From an uncultured Bacteroidales bacterium (GTDB lineage Bacteria; Bacteroidota; Bacteroidia; Bacteroidales; Bacteroidaceae), in assembly GCA_947367415.1 (NCBI GenBank), contig CANBEE010000147.1:1-6841 (forward strand): a stretch of DNA of 6,841 bases, given 5' to 3'. A program made the position numbers and the translations under genes. Each line of letters begins with the position of its first letter. Within the stretch, counting starts at the first letter, position 1. Under the pieces are notes generated by a model. The model was not told the DNA's origin, made no database searches, and was given only the letters and a program-made list of their open reading frames with translations. Of the stretch, positions 5,946 through 6,841 are shown piece after piece.

Positions 5946-6551
5946 TTATATCCATCCTTTTCCTTGGCGCACTATTTCCAGTTCGCCATCCATGCAGTTG
6001 ACGATGGTGCTCAGCTCGGTGCCGCCCTCGCCGCCGTCGATGATGAGGTCAACGCGCTCGCCGTATTTCTCGTCGATGAGTTCGGGCTGGGTCATGTATT
6101 CGATATCCTCGTTTACGGCAACCTTCAGGCTGGTCGAGAGTAGAGGAGCGCCCAATGCTTCGCATATCTCTCGTGCTATATTGTTGTCGGGGATGCGTAT
6201 GCCCACCTCCTTACGGTTTTTGAATATCTTGGGCAGACGGTTTCCTGCAGGCAGAATGAAGGTGAAGGGCCCTGGCAGCAGATCACGCATGATACGGAAG
6301 GTGTCGTTGTCGATACGCACATATTCGCTCACGTTGCTGATGTCGTGTGCCACGACAGAGAGCAGGTGATGCTTGGTGTCGACTCCCTTGATTTCGCACA
6401 CACGCTCTATGGCTCGTTCCTTCAAGGCATGGCAGCCGATGGCGTATGTCGTGTCGGTGGGGTAGATGATGACTCCGCCATTGTTCAGTATCTCGACGAT
6501 GCGGTCAATGTCGCGGCGTGAGTTGTTCTTTTCGTAGAGTTTGAGTATCAT
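5946..6551 (-). CDS. YciO/YrdC/Sua5-family protein (annotated class: L-threonylcarbamoyladenylate synthase)
   Basis: Known family role: members such as TsaC/Sua5 make threonylcarbamoyl-AMP from threonine, bicarbonate and ATP, the first step of the tRNA t6A37 modification, in the cytoplasm. The 201-residue product is near the length of E. coli YciO. Visible motifs are GGVIIYPTDTTYAIGC (25-40), LPGPFTFIL (92-100), GIRIP (117-121), PLLSTSL (136-142) and VDLIIDGG toward the C-terminus. The KGRP motif typical of TsaC/Sua5 is replaced by KGVD (55-58), and the STSAN motif by STSLK (139-143). This places it with the YciO branch, whose cellular role is less certain. The ATG at 6549-6551 follows an A/T-rich leader with a possible promoter at 6570-6577. 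It is convergent with the metal operon and probably unrelated to it. Family certainty is high; enzyme activity is inferred. Confidence 0.88.
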   Translation of the reverse strand: MILKLYEKNNSRRDIDRIVEILNNGGVIIYPTDTTYAIGCHALKERAIERVCEIKGVDTKHHLLSVVAHDISNVSEYVRIDNDTFRIMRDLLPGPFTFILPAGNRLPKIFKNRKEVGIRIPDNNIAREICEALGAPLLSTSLKVAVNEDIEYMTQPELIDEKYGERVDLIIDGGEGGTELSTIVNCMDGELEIVRQGKGWI

Positions 6552-6569
6552 GGTGTCTAGAATTTGCCG

Positions 6570-6577
6570 TAAAGTTA
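6570..6577 (-). promoter_or_regulatory. Possible -7 promoter element for the YciO-family gene
   Basis: On the minus strand the bases read TAACTTTA, matching TAnnTTTG except for the last base. It lies 18 bases upstream of the start codon, which would give a very short leader. A TTG at 6603-6601 could be the -33 element, with a spacing slightly longer than usual. Weak evidence. Confidence 0.35.
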
Positions 6578-6615
6578 CGTTTTTTTCCGACTGGAAGAAA
6601 CAATTTCAGAAAATA

Positions 6616-6648
6616 TTTGGAAATGTCTGTGTTTTTATTGAATCTTTG
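6616..6648 (+). promoter_or_regulatory. Likely promoter of the downstream membrane-protein gene
   Basis: TTTG at 6616-6619 and AATCTTTG at 6641-6648 are separated by 21 bases, fitting the Bacteroidales -33/-7 arrangement with one mismatch in the -7 box (A for T at its first base). Transcription would begin near 6655, leaving a leader of about 40 bases before the ATG at 6694. A small inverted repeat, ATATC (6651-6655) and GATAT (6661-6665), lies at the expected start site. Confidence 0.5.
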
Positions 6649-6693
6649 TGATATCAAAATGATATTATTTGTTTAACCGATAAATTTAGGATT

Positions 6694-6841
6694 ATGGAAA
6701 CAAAAGAAAGAGATTACAAAGGGTATGTGATGAATGGCTTCGTGGCCTTGTTGCTCAACTTGCTGATGATACCAACTGTGGTATTGCTTATTAAGGCCTC
6801 GGTGGAGGGAGATATCCACAGTGTTTTGGGCGGTGTCACCG
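6694..6841 (+). CDS. N-terminal fragment of a membrane protein, possibly SPFH/band 7 family (runs off the window)
   Basis: An ATG at 6694 opens a frame that stays open to the window end (49 complete codons). The product starts with a short charged segment (METKERDYKGY), followed by a strongly hydrophobic stretch at about residues 14-34 (NGFVALLLNLLMIPTVVLLI), consistent with an N-in membrane anchor, and then IHSVLGGVT. A charged leader, NG and a hydrophobic segment of this kind resemble the start of Bacteroidales SPFH-domain (stomatin/prohibitin-like) proteins, but the diagnostic SPFH domain would lie beyond the window. The gene is real on the basis of its promoter, start and codon pattern. 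The family is a guess from a short fragment. Confidence 0.6.
   Translation, partial: METKERDYKGYVMNGFVALLLNLLMIPTVVLLIKASVEGDIHSVLGGVT

Noticed and set aside
5866..6369. Plus-strand open frame overlapping the end of czcC and the YciO-family gene
   Set aside because: It is antisense to a well-conserved minus-strand gene; the Ser/Arg/Met-rich translation shows no family resemblance.

Overview
The window looks like a chromosomal segment of a Bacteroidales bacterium, most likely from the Prevotella/Bacteroides side. The reasons are TAnnTTTG-type -7 promoter elements, A/T-rich start regions without Shine-Dalgarno sequences, and protein sequences of the kind seen in that order (a His-rich CzcB lipoprotein, a TolC-type CzcC with an 'LDSIDHNNTTLIALRKEAEA' start to the mature part, and a YciO-type protein with 'LPGPFTFIL').

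Layout. Positions 1-98 hold a promoter with a perfect 7-1-7 palindrome. Positions 99-5921 hold a three-gene plus-strand operon for a tripartite heavy-metal efflux pump of the RND/HME class: a His-rich periplasmic adaptor lipoprotein (czcB-like, 99-1373), the inner-membrane proton-driven pump (czcA/cusA-like, GTG start, 1471-4674) and the outer-membrane channel (czcC/TolC-like, 4698-5921). After a 24-bp convergent gap lies a minus-strand YciO/YrdC/Sua5-family gene (5946-6551). A 142-bp divergent intergenic region with candidate promoters for both flanking genes follows. The window ends inside the first 49 codons of a plus-strand membrane protein (6694 onward), possibly of the SPFH/band 7 type. 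No stretch above 300 bases lacks a gene, and no tRNA, rRNA, CRISPR array or transposase gene was seen.

How it works together. The pump (CzcA) is expected to take divalent or monovalent metal ions from the periplasm or cytoplasm. CzcB would bind and hand over metal and bridge to CzcC, which opens through the outer membrane. The His-rich tail of CzcB (25 His in 57 residues) is an obvious metal-binding or buffering segment. Substrate specificity is not settled: CzcA lacks the D-F-G aspartate of Zn/Co/Cd pumps and also appears to lack the Met cluster of Cu/Ag pumps.

Most unusual feature. The operon carries at least four different short repeat or palindromic elements inside its coding sequences, all in frame. 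They are a 7-bp tandem repeat (AGTCAAC x4) near codon 150 of czcA, a perfect 26-bp palindrome in the cytoplasmic linker of CzcA, a C/T-rich hairpin repeat that forms the last codons of czcA, and an inverted copy of that repeat just behind the CzcC signal peptide. The two copies of the last repeat face each other across the czcA-czcC junction and could form a long RNA stem around the czcC start codon. The 7-bp repeat has a unit not divisible by three, so any copy-number change would shift the czcA frame. A further set of AATTCTGAATT repeats fills the czcB-czcA gap.
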